Numbered from the stretch's first letter, positions 17,513 through 25,946 are shown. The stretch is 64,000 nt of DNA from Shinella curvata (GCF_022899935.1 NZ_JALJCJ010000010.1:1-64000), one strand, 5' to 3'. A program made the numbers and translations. The notes: generated by a model from the letters alone, not told the origin.

Positions 17513-17710
17513 TCAGGTCTTCGGATCTGGTGGGTCAGCCGCCTCTGCGCAGACCATTTCCAGGAGATACGCGAGAAATTTCGTCTTTTTGCCAGCAGTG
17601 GGATGCCGCGCGTGGCGTTCGACTGTCGGCAAAATCTCCGATACGGTCCTATATACGATCTGGGAAATCTGTTCGTCGGTCAGCAGTTGTGATAGATCCA
17701 AGTCTTCCAT
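17513..17710 (-). CDS. small protein downstream of luxI (CinS-like position), 65 aa
   Basis: The ATG at 17710 follows GAGGTAAGACG, which overlaps the last codons of luxI, so translation is probably coupled. The protein is acidic at the N-terminus (MEDLDLSQLLTDEQISQIVY) and helical, with a basic centre. The layout luxI followed at once by a 60-80 residue gene recalls the cinI-cinS pair of Rhizobium leguminosarum, in which the small protein frees ExpR-dependent regulation from its antirepressor target. Similarity is by position and size only; I cannot confirm sequence homology. Confidence 0.6.
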   Translation of the reverse strand: MEDLDLSQLLTDEQISQIVYRTVSEILPTVERHARHPTAGKKTKFLAYLLEMVCAEAADPPDPKT

Positions 17711-17719
17711 CGTCTTACC

Positions 17720-18400
17720 TCAAGCTGCAACCAAGCGCGAAAGTCTGGGGCGTTCGGATATTTGGGCAGGTCCAGCGAGCGGACTTTCAACATCCGCGCC
17801 CAGATCAAGTAAGCTTCCGCGAATGCCGTAGTTACTGCGATGCCATTCGAGTGTTGCCGCCGTTGGGTAAGCGCAGAACGGAACGATGAAGTGTTCGTTG
17901 AATTGAGACGGTGCATTAAGCGGCAGCACGTCCCAGCCGGTGGAAAGAAACATGTTGAGCAGCTTGGGATAGGTTTCTACGATTAAGGCTTCGATGCCTA
18001 CCAGCAGGCAGTATTCGAGCACGCCGGCCATCTGACGGCTGGAGACTGCTACACCATCTATCGGACTGCCATCGATTGTTGCGACACACCGCGTCCATTC
18101 ATAGATGGTGTTTCCTCGCGGGGGTGATCTATCGCCCATCAATTGCGGGTACACATCTGAAAGCAGATGGGGCTCTGTGGTCGGCAACAGACGGGAGTAG
18201 CCAACAATCTCGCCGGCGTGGTTTAGCTGCGGAAAATGAATAGCCCTAGGCCCGTCGAACTGGTCAATTTCTCGGCCATCAGGCCGGCGGATGTCATTCC
18301 ATCCCAGACGCTCGACAAACTGTTGGTGTCGAAAACGCCAAACGTCTTCCATCAGAGACGACTGTCGTGTCGCCTCCTTGCCCCAAAGCACTTTTAGCAT
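17720..18400 (-). CDS. acyl-homoserine lactone synthase (LuxI family)
   Basis: Makes a diffusible AHL signal from S-adenosylmethionine and an acyl donor. The 226-aa product has the conserved LuxI residues: Arg and Trp in WRFRHQQFVERLGW, the acidic pair in EIDQFD, Arg in GYSRLLPTT, and YEWTRCVA. The ATG at 18400 follows a GGGGG stretch; an in-frame start at 18451 lies within the palindrome region and is unlikely. It lies downstream of a luxR gene on the same strand, with a palindrome 50-71 bases upstream that may be the LuxR-binding site, giving positive feedback. The rather long C-terminus recalls CinI-type enzymes; the acyl chain cannot be predicted. Confidence 0.92.
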   Translation of the reverse strand: MLKVLWGKEATRQSSLMEDVWRFRHQQFVERLGWNDIRRPDGREIDQFDGPRAIHFPQLNHAGEIVGYSRLLPTTEPHLLSDVYPQLMGDRSPPRGNTIYEWTRCVATIDGSPIDGVAVSSRQMAGVLEYCLLVGIEALIVETYPKLLNMFLSTGWDVLPLNAPSQFNEHFIVPFCAYPTAATLEWHRSNYGIRGSLLDLGADVESPLAGPAQISERPRLSRLVAA

Positions 18401-18449
18401 GGCAAACCCCCATTTGCTCAGGGAGCATGGCAAGCTTTCAGACGTCCTC

Positions 18450-18471
18450 AAATAGGCGGTTCCGCCTATTT
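18450..18471. promoter_or_regulatory. palindrome before luxI, probable lux-type box
   Basis: Perfect 10-bp arms aaataggcgg and ccgcctattt are separated by two bases, centred about 60 bases upstream of the luxI start and overlapping the luxR stop codon. The length and symmetry fit a LuxR-dimer site. On the minus strand no T-run follows it, so a terminator role is less likely. Confidence 0.7.
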
Positions 18472-19207
18472 ACAACTTAAGAATTCCTTGCCGAAAGGCC
18501 TCCGCGACCGCCTGTGGGCGGTTGACGGCCTCGAGCTTTGACGCCGCACTATCGATCAGATGACGAATGGTACGCTCGGAACGATCGAGAATCTGACCGA
18601 TTTCCCAGTCGGTTTTTCCATCGGCGCACCAAGCTATGCATTCGCGTTCGCGCGGCGTGAGCGTAATCGATACTCGAGGCGCGACCCGCGCCTTCCTCTT
18701 GATCAAATTCCTCAAATAGTTATGGGCGTAGATCGCGATTACATGAAGTGCATTGCGATGCTCAAGCGGTAGCTCAACCGTGTGCCCAGCAAAGCTTACG
18801 ATCCCCTGCATGCCTTCCGCAGCGTGAATTGGGACACTTAGACCGTCGCGCATTCCATATTCAGCCGCTTCATCCATCACGAGCTTTGATTTGGCGGGCA
18901 TGTCGTCATTGCAAACGGTCTCAGACCACAAGAACATGTCATCTGTCCGGAGAGACCGGCGAATGACGGGATCGGTGTGGACGTAGTTTTGCGAGAGATA
19001 ACGCTCAAACCAGCCAACAGGCCATTGATGTCCGATAAAGTAAGGGTCGATACGCTCATTCGCCTTGGGAATTCCAGATATCGCAAACATCTCTATGCCG
19101 AAAAATGAGGCAGATACCGTTAGCCCTTTGAGAATTGCTTCCTCGTTATCCGCACACCGCGCGCATTCAATAAATTCGAACATGGCGTTGGCTATATCAT
19201 TCGACAT
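18470..19207 (-). CDS. LuxR-family quorum-sensing transcriptional regulator
   Basis: 245 aa. The N-terminal autoinducer-binding domain has typical positions (WPVGWFERYLSQNYVHTDPV with the Trp, Tyr and Asp-Pro of AHL receptors, and GMRDGLSVPIH). The C-terminal GerE helix-turn-helix reads LTPRERECIAWCADGKTDWEIGQIL. It is encoded just upstream of luxI and the small third gene on the same strand, so it is the likely cognate receptor, acting at the palindrome at 18450-18471. The ATG at 19207 gives the normal family length. Not to be confused with the second LuxR (TraR-like) at 54254-54958. Confidence 0.9.
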   Translation of the reverse strand: MSNDIANAMFEFIECARCADNEEAILKGLTVSASFFGIEMFAISGIPKANERIDPYFIGHQWPVGWFERYLSQNYVHTDPVIRRSLRTDDMFLWSETVCNDDMPAKSKLVMDEAAEYGMRDGLSVPIHAAEGMQGIVSFAGHTVELPLEHRNALHVIAIYAHNYLRNLIKRKARVAPRVSITLTPRERECIAWCADGKTDWEIGQILDRSERTIRHLIDSAASKLEAVNRPQAVAEAFRQGILKL

Positions 19208-19332
19208 GTGCTTGCCCCGTTATTGCGTTCCCAAGACACAGGCTAACGCAAAGCACAACAACAATCGATTGCATTTTCATTCGCCACACGCTTATTTAAC
19301 TATCGGTGAGATTGCGGCTGACGGAGAGTGGC

Positions 19333-19500
19333 ATGCTGGCATGGGAAAAGCTTCTGCTTGCGCGTATTCGCGCTGATTTCCAGCAGAATGTTCCGGCAGC
19401 TGACTGCCTGCAAAACGTCCGGGCAATGTTTGATAATTTGGGGAGGGCTGAGGCTCGCCCGGTAAAAAATGAGCCCGACGATAAGAAAAATATCGCGTAA
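19333..19500 (+). CDS. hypothetical protein, 55 aa
   Basis: The ATG at 19333 follows ACGGAGAGTGGC. It starts MLAWEKLLLARIRADFQQN, a likely amphipathic helix, and ends in a charged tail (VKNEPDDKKNIA). It is divergent from the luxR gene. No family is recognised; a tiny regulatory or structural protein is possible. Confidence 0.4.
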   Translation: MLAWEKLLLARIRADFQQNVPAADCLQNVRAMFDNLGRAEARPVKNEPDDKKNIA

Positions 19501-19760
19501 GACGAGGCCCACTTTCACGCACTATATTACTTATACAAGCGGCGATGAGCGCAGGCCAAATACGAGCTTTGCTCGGTCGCCGATTTGCGGGCGCCAAATG
19601 TGACAGCGCCTAAAGCAGCCGGGCGAAATTTGATCGAAAGCCAGGATGGCTTCTAGCACGGATGGATAGCCAGACGCTGTTATCGGCGAGGTGCGGGGGC
19701 CATTGAACGGCCTCGACTGATGTTCATGCCTACCCGCCATCGGCCCAACTATTCGAAGGT

Positions 19761-20454
19761 CTACCGTGACCTGAACGCTTCAATCATCGCCTTTGTGACG
19801 TCGCCGGGGAAACAGACCGGCGAATATCCGCCCGGTTTGCTATAGTCGCTCCGTTTGCCGCAGCGCCTGCCTGCCCGGTCGCGGCTATATGGACATGCAC
19901 ATGAACTCGGATAGGAGTCGAGTGATTCCACGATAATGCGCTGGATCAAGACTGAGTCCGGAACGACGGGGATGGCAACCTCGATCTCCTCCGGCTTTTT
20001 CTCCTTTTTTGCCGGTGCGGCCTTCGTCTTGGTCTCTGTTTCGGAAAGGAAGCGGGTGGCGATCCATCCTTCATGCTGGGTGAGATCATCTCGAATTCTG
20101 GACCCAATCTCCCGCTTGCTCCATCAGGAAGACCAATCTCCCGGCGTCGAAACGATCGATGATAGGATCGGTCGTCGAAGGACCCGACCGAAATCCGACG
20201 CGCTTGCCCGACACATAGCGGATAGGTGCATCGGCAGACCGAAGCCCCAAGCCATCGCTGGAGGGCGTTTCAACCTTCGCGCTTGAGAGCTCGCGCGTCG
20301 GCTTTGCGGAGACTTCTACAGGTTCGATCTCTGCCGCCCGTTCAACGCGAGAAGGCACCACATCCTGGGACGAAGGCACGGTTGATCCATCGTCCGTCGG
20401 TTTGACGAACGCGTAGATCAGCAGGGCGCCTATGAGCCAGTATCGCTTCTTCAT
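19761..20454 (-). pseudogene. SH3-domain secreted protein, broken by a single frameshift
   Basis: The first frame (20454 to about 20096) encodes a membrane anchor (MKKRYWLIGALLIYAF), a Pro/Glu-rich linker and the start of a bacterial SH3 domain (VGFRSGPSTTDPIIDRFDAG, then DWVQ). One extra A near 20096 then causes a stop. Read in the next frame, the domain continues IRDDLTQHEGWIATRFLSE. A Lys-rich linker and a Cys-rich tail follow (SCACPYSRDRAGRRCGKRS, YSKPGGYSP, stop at 19761). Together they make a normal protein of about 230 aa, probably periplasmic and wall-associated. The shift could be real or a sequencing error. The tail motif recurs in the lipoprotein at 25524-25946. Confidence 0.85.
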
Positions 20455-20586
20455 CCCAATCCCCGCCCGAATTCTGGCTCACATGAAGCCGGACGACAAG
20501 TCTAGGGTGAGAATGAAGTCTGATTTCCCGGTCATCGTGAATTTGCTACTATAGCCCCTCGTGATGGGAGGCTGGACAATGACAGG

Positions 20587-20709
20587 ATGGGATCGCCTGG
20601 ACAGGACAATGACTATGCTAGCGCGCAGCCCACATCGTCTGTGTGGCGCGGTACCCTCGTCATGGCGCTCGTGCTCTTCGCGGCGGGGCTGGTCATCGGC
20701 TGGCTCTAG
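20587..20709 (+). CDS. possible 40-aa single-pass membrane protein
   Basis: The frame starts MGSPGQDNDYASAQP and ends in a hydrophobic segment (TLVMALVLFAAGLVIGWL) followed at once by a stop. The ribosome site is doubtful: GACAGG is close, and GGAGG is about 17 bases away. It lies in the gap between the SH3 pseudogene and the recombinase. Supported only by the coherent membrane segment. Confidence 0.35.
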   Translation: MGSPGQDNDYASAQPTSSVWRGTLVMALVLFAAGLVIGWL

Positions 20710-20751
20710 AGCCGGCGGCCATCGCTTCAGCGCCGCGCCTATCGAGCCGCT

Positions 20752-20781
20752 CTCGAGCGGATTTTTCCGCATCCGCTCGAG
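20752..20781. terminator. hairpin downstream of the recombinase gene
   Basis: Arms ctcgagcgga and tccgctcgag with a 10-base loop lie 31 bases beyond the stop of the leftward recombinase gene. The loop has a T-run on the plus strand, but the tail lacks one. Probably an end-of-transcript hairpin for one or both flanking genes. Confidence 0.45.
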
Positions 20782-20811
20782 TACTATCATCGTGGGTTCG
20801 GTCTTGCTGGC

Positions 20812-23169
20812 CTATTCGGCTTCCCAGACCTGGTTCAAGATCCTGGCTGCCAGTGCTGCCTTGTCCTGTGGTAGGAACCTACCATAGTGCTGCTGCACCA
20901 CATCCGGCGTATCCTGGATCGCATAGCTCGCCTGCTCGTAGGAACCCGTCTGCTTGAGGATGTGGGTTGCCAGGATATCGCGAAGGTTATGAGGACCATG
21001 CGGTAGCAAGCCCTTGATGGCGCCACGACCGGTATAGGGATTGTAGATGCCGTACCGCTGGATCACGGTCCGCCAGGCTTCATAGAACGTGGTGGAGTCG
21101 TATGCCGCATCAAGGCTCGTCGTCTTCACCGTCTTGACGAACAACGTGCCAGGATCCTTGGCGCTGCCGAGCAGCACACCGCGATGCTTGTCGATATAAG
21201 CCTCAAGGTATTTGTATAGGTCGAGTAAATCCGGGAGAATCAAGCGGAACGGCTTCTGGCCGAAGAACGATGAGCTGGCATTCTTGAAGGCGACCGACGG
21301 AATAAGCACTTCCCAGCCGCCATCACGATCGCTCCAGCGCAGTTCACCGCACTTCATGTCTTCGAGGCGGCGTTCGGATGTTGGGAAATTCCCGCGCGGG
21401 CAGACGCGCAACTGCCTCAGGTTCTTTTGGCGAAGGCCGAGATGCAGGCCAAGGCGCAACAGCAGAAAGGATCGAACCGCTTCCGCCGCCGGCCGCGGGT
21501 AGCGATCTTCATCTGGCATGCGTTTAAGGATCTCGTCGGTGATCTTGCGGTACTCCGCGAGCGGGCTGTCGGCTTCGAGAACGCACATGATCGGCTCGAA
21601 CGGATCGCGATGGACGCGCGCCACTCGCTGGATTTCCTTCGAACGGTTGGCGGCATGCCGGTGAAACGCATCACACGCGCCGTTCCAGTCGCGGGTAGCG
21701 AACTCGATTTCCTCCGGTGCAATCAGTCCATCGATCGGTCTGACATTCTTCACAAGCTCCGGGTGCTGTCGGATCCATCCTACCTCCGCGCGCGTGAGTG
21801 CCTGAGCCACCATCAGCATGTCTCCTTCCCACTTCGTGTAGAAGCCACGCCGTTGCTCGCGCCATTGCAGATACCAGTCCCAGACACCGGGAAAGATCAG
21901 CAAGCCAAAGCTCAGGTGACTGAGCGGCACGCCTCGACCTTTGATGATGCTCGACGGGGAAGCGGCAAGTGCGCCGAACATCAGGCCGAGATGTTCGATC
22001 TTTTGAGAGGCGGTTTCTTCACCCCAGACCCCGTTGCGCTGCAAGCCGATCGCCGTCAACGTCGAAGTCTTGAACCGGATCAAATCGGCCATTTCCATTG
22101 CGAGACGTGGCGGCGCGTCGACGACACCGGACAGAAGGTCCGGATCGTCGAGTTCCTCAGCCATATTCTGGTTGGCATTAGCTGCAGATGCCCGGGTGCG
22201 GGGCGAAAGCGAACCGCCGCCATAGGTGACACCAGGAAAGCGGATCGCATAAGGCTGCTTGCTGGCTGCCGCCTGGTAGCGGCGGTACTCAGTCGAACCT
22301 GAGATGATTATTCGGCGGACCCAATCGAGGATCTCCTCTCGCTTTGTGAAGGGCAGGGTGTTGAAGTCTTCCGGTAGATGTACGGAAATGCGCCGACGCT
22401 CGGCCGGGCTGATGTCGCCGAGGTCATGGCCGTAGAGGGAGCGTGCCTGATGCGGCAGCTTCGCCTTGAAATAGCCTTCCGACAACCGATACCGCTGCTC
22501 GATCCGCCGCAGGATGTCGAAGCTGGCAACCGATCGCGGGACACGCTCGCCCTGGATCCAGGACAGAAGTGTCTTGCTGTCAAAGGCCTCGGTCAGGCGA
22601 ACTACGGCGCGGTAGAGCTGCCAGTAACTGTCACCGAACCGGCGCATCTGGTAGATGAGCGCATCCTGAAAGCTCGCGGGATCGTCGGTTGCTTCAAATA
22701 GTGGATTCGGAAACGGGTTGATCGGCTTTGGCGCAGGACCGCGTTGCGCAGATGTGTTCCGAGCAAAAACCCCGTCGGCCGCAGCGCGCTTCGGTTCTCT
22801 GGTCGAGGAAACCTGCGCTGTCTTTTTGACTGCTTCAGTTTTGCTCATCCGGGTATACTGCTTTGCCGGCCGGGCGTCTTCGCTAACGGGAGGCGCCTTA
22901 AGCCATAGCGTGATCGCGTCCAGTGCCGGCCGCAACTGCTTCCTGAGTTCAGCTGTCATTTCGTCTTCGACCCCGCAAGCCTCTCCGATCGCGGTCCAGT
23001 CGAGATGGCCATTCAGGATCGGCGGTCGCTCGCGGTAAATGATGAGGCTGATCAGATAGGGGCGGAGATTCTCCAGCACCCGCTTTGAGGATATCGGTGC
23101 AATACGCACCTCGCAGAATTCCGAAATTTTTCGCTGAAAATGACGTGATGAAAGATCGTGTTTGGGCAT
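20812..23169 (-). CDS. large tyrosine recombinase/integrase-like protein, 785 aa
   Basis: The C-terminal third carries the tyrosine-recombinase catalytic set: Arg580 in LGLRQKNL, a Lys in VAFKNASS near 629, His727 and Arg730 in HNLRDILATHIL, and the nucleophile Tyr762 in VVQQHYGRF. The N-terminal 500 residues have no recognised domain and make this about twice the size of a phage integrase. The ATG at 23169 is chosen; an open extension to 23418 has biased composition and no ribosome site. It is divergent from hipBA. The protein may move or resolve this accessory region; no attachment sites could be identified. Family assignment comes from catalytic residues only. Confidence 0.75.
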   Translation of the reverse strand: MPKHDLSSRHFQRKISEFCEVRIAPISSKRVLENLRPYLISLIIYRERPPILNGHLDWTAIGEACGVEDEMTAELRKQLRPALDAITLWLKAPPVSEDARPAKQYTRMSKTEAVKKTAQVSSTREPKRAAADGVFARNTSAQRGPAPKPINPFPNPLFEATDDPASFQDALIYQMRRFGDSYWQLYRAVVRLTEAFDSKTLLSWIQGERVPRSVASFDILRRIEQRYRLSEGYFKAKLPHQARSLYGHDLGDISPAERRRISVHLPEDFNTLPFTKREEILDWVRRIIISGSTEYRRYQAAASKQPYAIRFPGVTYGGGSLSPRTRASAANANQNMAEELDDPDLLSGVVDAPPRLAMEMADLIRFKTSTLTAIGLQRNGVWGEETASQKIEHLGLMFGALAASPSSIIKGRGVPLSHLSFGLLIFPGVWDWYLQWREQRRGFYTKWEGDMLMVAQALTRAEVGWIRQHPELVKNVRPIDGLIAPEEIEFATRDWNGACDAFHRHAANRSKEIQRVARVHRDPFEPIMCVLEADSPLAEYRKITDEILKRMPDEDRYPRPAAEAVRSFLLLRLGLHLGLRQKNLRQLRVCPRGNFPTSERRLEDMKCGELRWSDRDGGWEVLIPSVAFKNASSSFFGQKPFRLILPDLLDLYKYLEAYIDKHRGVLLGSAKDPGTLFVKTVKTTSLDAAYDSTTFYEAWRTVIQRYGIYNPYTGRGAIKGLLPHGPHNLRDILATHILKQTGSYEQASYAIQDTPDVVQQHYGRFLPQDKAALAARILNQVWEAE

Positions 23170-23411
23170 GCTTATTCCGTTTCTCTCTGGCACCGGTGCC
23201 GAGGGCGAGCGGAAATAGGGGCCTGCCTTTAACAAAGCATGTAAGGTTGGCATGACTGAAGATCTGGCACCACCAGTCAGAAAATAATATGAAGGATATA
23301 TAAACAGATCAATTCTGAATGGATGATCCGTATTTATATCTTTTTGTTGACCGGTCTCAGAATGTTTGGGATAGGATTGCCTAATCCACAGAGAACGATT
23401 GGGTCGGTAGG

Positions 23412-23726
23412 ATGGCACGGTCTGGTTCAGATGCCTTGCAGGAAATCGGACAGTTGCTGAAGGCTACCCGTAAAGGCCGGCAACTGACGCAGGAGCAGGT
23501 TGCCGACATGGCGGGCATATCGCGTCCCCGCTATCGCGAGATAGAAGCCGGAAGCAGTGCTGCGCGCACGACGACCCTGATCAACATCGCCCGTGCTCTC
23601 GGACTTGAGCTGATGCTTATACCGCAGGCGATGGTTCCGGCCGTCGATGCGCTGCTGCGACCGCATGACGATCTCGACGATCTCCCAGCATTCATGGCTC
23701 ATGCAGATGGGGACGAGAATGCCTGA
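23412..23726 (+). CDS. hipB: HipB-like XRE antitoxin/regulator
   Basis: 104 aa with one Cro/XRE helix-turn-helix (LTQEQVADMAGISRPRYREIEAGSS, about residues 26-50). In HipBA systems this protein binds operator DNA and neutralises the HipA kinase. The ATG at 23412 follows GGTAGG. The 3' end overlaps hipA by 8 bases, so the two are translated together. The acidic C-terminus (HDDLDDLPAFMAHADGDENA) may contact HipA. It is divergent from the recombinase gene, with about 240 bases of possible operator region between them. Confidence 0.88.
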   Translation: MARSGSDALQEIGQLLKATRKGRQLTQEQVADMAGISRPRYREIEAGSSAARTTTLINIARALGLELMLIPQAMVPAVDALLRPHDDLDDLPAFMAHADGDENA

Positions 23727-24972
23727 AGCTTCATCCGATCCGAGATCCATCTCGTCGCTCGACGTGCTGCTGAACGATATGAAGGTCGGCACGATCGTCA
23801 GGACGCCCGGCGATTTCAACGCCTTCAGTTTCGAGGACAGCTATCGCGCATCGGGCGGCTTCCCAGTGCTCAGCCTGTCTTTTCGAGCAGTCACTGGCGG
23901 ATTGCGCAAGGACCCGAAACCCGTCGCCAGAGCGTTGCCGGCGTTCTTCGCCAATCTGCTCCCGGAAGACAAGCTGCGCGAGGCAATGGAAAAACACCAC
24001 GCGGGGAGTGTCCGCGCGGGAAACGATTTCGATCTGCTCGTCGCACTGGGTTCAGATCTGCCAGGCGCTGTCCGCGTCGTGCCGAGCGACGGGACGATTG
24101 CCCGTCTCGACAGTCTGCCCGCTACCAAGCCGAAAGCCCGGTTTTCGCTCGCCGGCGTTCAGATGAAGCTTTCGGTCATCAAGAACACGGGGAAGGGCGG
24201 TGGACTGACGTTACCGATCGGCGACGAGCAGGGGGCCTACATTGCCAAGTTTCCATCGACCTCGTTTCCCGGCGTGTCGGAAAATGAATATGCCAATCTT
24301 GCACTGGCTGAAGCCATCGGCATGGAGGTTCCGGAGCGTGAACTCGTCGAGCAATCAGAGTTCGACGGTATCCCGAAGGAGTTCGAGACGCTGTCGGACG
24401 GTAGAGTCCTGCTCGTCAAACGTTTCGATCGTGGCTCAAACGGCGAGCGGATCCATATCGAGGATTTCGCGCAGGTATTCGGCGTCTATCCTTCGCGGAA
24501 ATACGAAGGAGCTGCATATCATGATATCGCCGCAGCCTTGACCGTTGCCGTTTCATCCGACGCTGCGCTCGAATTCGTCCGCCGGCTGGCTCTGGCTGCC
24601 ATGATAGGCAATGGTGACATGCACCTGAAAAACTGGTCGCTGATCTATCGCGGAGCGGGCGACAAACCGGAATTTGCGCCTGTCTACGACGTGCTCTCGA
24701 CAATCCCTTACATCCCAGCAGATGCAATGGCGCTGTCGCTTGCTGGCGAGCGCTCCTTCAAGGCATCGAATGCGCAACGATGGAAAGCCTTCGCCAATCG
24801 CGCGCGCTTGCCGGAAGCGGCCGTGCTCAAAGCGGTGGTCGATACGGTCGAGCGCGTCAACGACGTTTGGTGGTCGCTGCCGGAACGTAGTGTCGCTCCG
24901 GCGAGAGTTCTCGAGCGTATCGATACACATGTAAGGCTGATGACGCCTATCCTTGGCACGTGCGCGGAGTGA
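23719..24972 (+). CDS. hipA: HipA-family serine/threonine kinase toxin
   Basis: 417 aa. In Escherichia coli, HipA phosphorylates glutamyl-tRNA synthetase and induces dormancy. Visible parts are the N-terminal HipA domain (LNDMKVGTI, PAFFANLLPED), the activation/autophosphorylation segment RFSLAGVQMKLSV, the catalytic loop GNGDMHLKNWSLI with the catalytic Asp, and the metal-binding Asp in FAPVYDVLST. The ATG at 23719 follows GGGGACGAGA and lies inside hipB, giving coupled expression. The sequence looks intact, so this is probably a working toxin that may help keep the replicon. The target in this host is inferred, not shown. Confidence 0.9.
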   Translation: MPEASSDPRSISSLDVLLNDMKVGTIVRTPGDFNAFSFEDSYRASGGFPVLSLSFRAVTGGLRKDPKPVARALPAFFANLLPEDKLREAMEKHHAGSVRAGNDFDLLVALGSDLPGAVRVVPSDGTIARLDSLPATKPKARFSLAGVQMKLSVIKNTGKGGGLTLPIGDEQGAYIAKFPSTSFPGVSENEYANLALAEAIGMEVPERELVEQSEFDGIPKEFETLSDGRVLLVKRFDRGSNGERIHIEDFAQVFGVYPSRKYEGAAYHDIAAALTVAVSSDAALEFVRRLALAAMIGNGDMHLKNWSLIYRGAGDKPEFAPVYDVLSTIPYIPADAMALSLAGERSFKASNAQRWKAFANRARLPEAAVLKAVVDTVERVNDVWWSLPERSVAPARVLERIDTHVRLMTPILGTCAE

Positions 24973-25042
24973 CGATCCGGCCGAACGGTAGCCGAGCCCT
25001 GTCCTAGCCCGCGCGCCAGTTCTCCTGGCGGTGTCGAAAATC

Positions 25043-25170
25043 GCCGGGATTTGACCCGGTTTCTTAGTTTATCATAACCCACGCGTAGCTATAGAATTGC
25101 CTTTAATTCCAAACCTTTGCGTCGCTTCAGCAGGGGCAGGCCCAAATGAAAACCGGGTCAAATCCGACCG
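25043..25170. repeat. inverted repeat pair, possible IS21-type end or small nonautonomous element
   Basis: The 3' arm aaaccgggtcaaatcc (25152-25167) is the reverse complement of ggatttgacccggttt (25047-25062), about 90 bases apart. No open frame of note lies between them. The 393-base gap from hipA to the gene at 25366 holds little else. The next bases, read outward on the minus strand, give TGTTGAATATC, which would suit the end of an IS21-like element. Confidence 0.5.
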
Positions 25171-25365
25171 ATATTCAACATCACCGACATTTGGACACGC
25201 TCCGTATGCCTCAAATGGATCATCATCGAGCGGCTCTAGTTCGCTATCGCCATGCAGTATGTGCGTTCTGATGCGAACATCTATGGGCAGGGTACTAGCC
25301 TTTCCTAACGTAAGCGGGTTTCTTGTAGCCAAAACGGCCGCTCACTTGTGGTTCGGACCGCTAAG

Positions 25366-25503
25366 TCAGTGGCAATGGACGCTACCAGTCTTTTTCTCCA
25401 TATGGCAGCATTGGCCAGGCGGCGAACTCTTTCGGCAACCGCCTCCATGAGCCAGAGCGGAGGTGCCGATTAGTAGGGTGATGAAGGCAATGGCAATTCT
25501 CAT
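25366..25503 (-). CDS. secreted Cys/His-rich peptide, 45 aa
   Basis: The ATG at 25503 follows AAGGGGC. A short signal peptide (MRIAIAFITLLIGTSALA) is followed by a mature peptide of about 27 residues with two Cys/His clusters, HGGGCRKSS and CCHMEKKTGSVHCH. The ending recalls the KTGxxHCH tail of small periplasmic YHYH-type proteins, where it may bind metal. It begins 20 bases after the stop of the lipoprotein gene at 25524, so the two probably form an operon. The metal role is inference. Confidence 0.6.
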   Translation of the reverse strand: MRIAIAFITLLIGTSALAHGGGCRKSSPPGQCCHMEKKTGSVHCH

Positions 25504-25523
25504 GATTGTGCCCCTTCGCATCG

Positions 25524-25946
25524 TCAGTAATAGCCTCCAGGGCGTGACCAAGCGCTACGACGTCCGCACCTATTTCCGGCCGCGTCAGTCTGCCAGTCAT
25601 ATTGGCAGTTTCCGCGATACGCTGTGTAACCACCTCCGCTGCAATAGTGATTGGCGCAGTAAGCGACAGTGCCACCAACAAGGGCGACGGCAACCAATGC
25701 TGCAGCGGCTTGGTTTTGGTTCTGCACCATCTGGAAGCATGAAGCTGGCATGATACCACGTCGCGATAGCTCGAATTGGATCTTGTAGCGCAGCGTATCG
25801 TCTTGGCTCTGGACATAGGATCGACAGAGGGCGGCTTGGCTCACCTTTTCCGGCGCTGTCCCCATCTCCGCCTGTGTTGTCGTGCATGCCGTCAGCGCAA
25901 ACGCCATCAATGCGCAGGTCGCCCCGCGCGTTAAATCCATCCCCAT
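25524..25946 (-). CDS. putative lipoprotein with C-terminal Cys-rich motif, 140 aa
   Basis: The signal segment ends in a lipobox (AFALTAC), so it is probably lipid-anchored. The middle has a hydrophobic Ala/Val stretch (AAAALVAVALVGGTVAYC) that could insert in the membrane. The C-terminus (CQYDWQTDAAGNRCGRRSA, WSRPGGYY) shares spacing with the tail of the SH3 pseudogene at 19761-20454: Cys-x-Tyr, Asp-x-Ala-Gly-x-Arg-Cys-Gly-x-Arg-Ser, then Ser-x-Pro-Gly-Gly. The ATG at 25946 follows AGAGGGAGAGGGCC. It is cotranscribed with the small secreted peptide at 25366. Function unknown. Confidence 0.7.
   Translation of the reverse strand: MGMDLTRGATCALMAFALTACTTTQAEMGTAPEKVSQAALCRSYVQSQDDTLRYKIQFELSRRGIMPASCFQMVQNQNQAAAALVAVALVGGTVAYCANHYCSGGGYTAYRGNCQYDWQTDAAGNRCGRRSAWSRPGGYY

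Noticed and set aside
25072-25332. 86-codon leftward frame spanning the inverted repeat
   Set aside because: It reads through a probable mobile-element relic and has no ribosome site or family resemblance.
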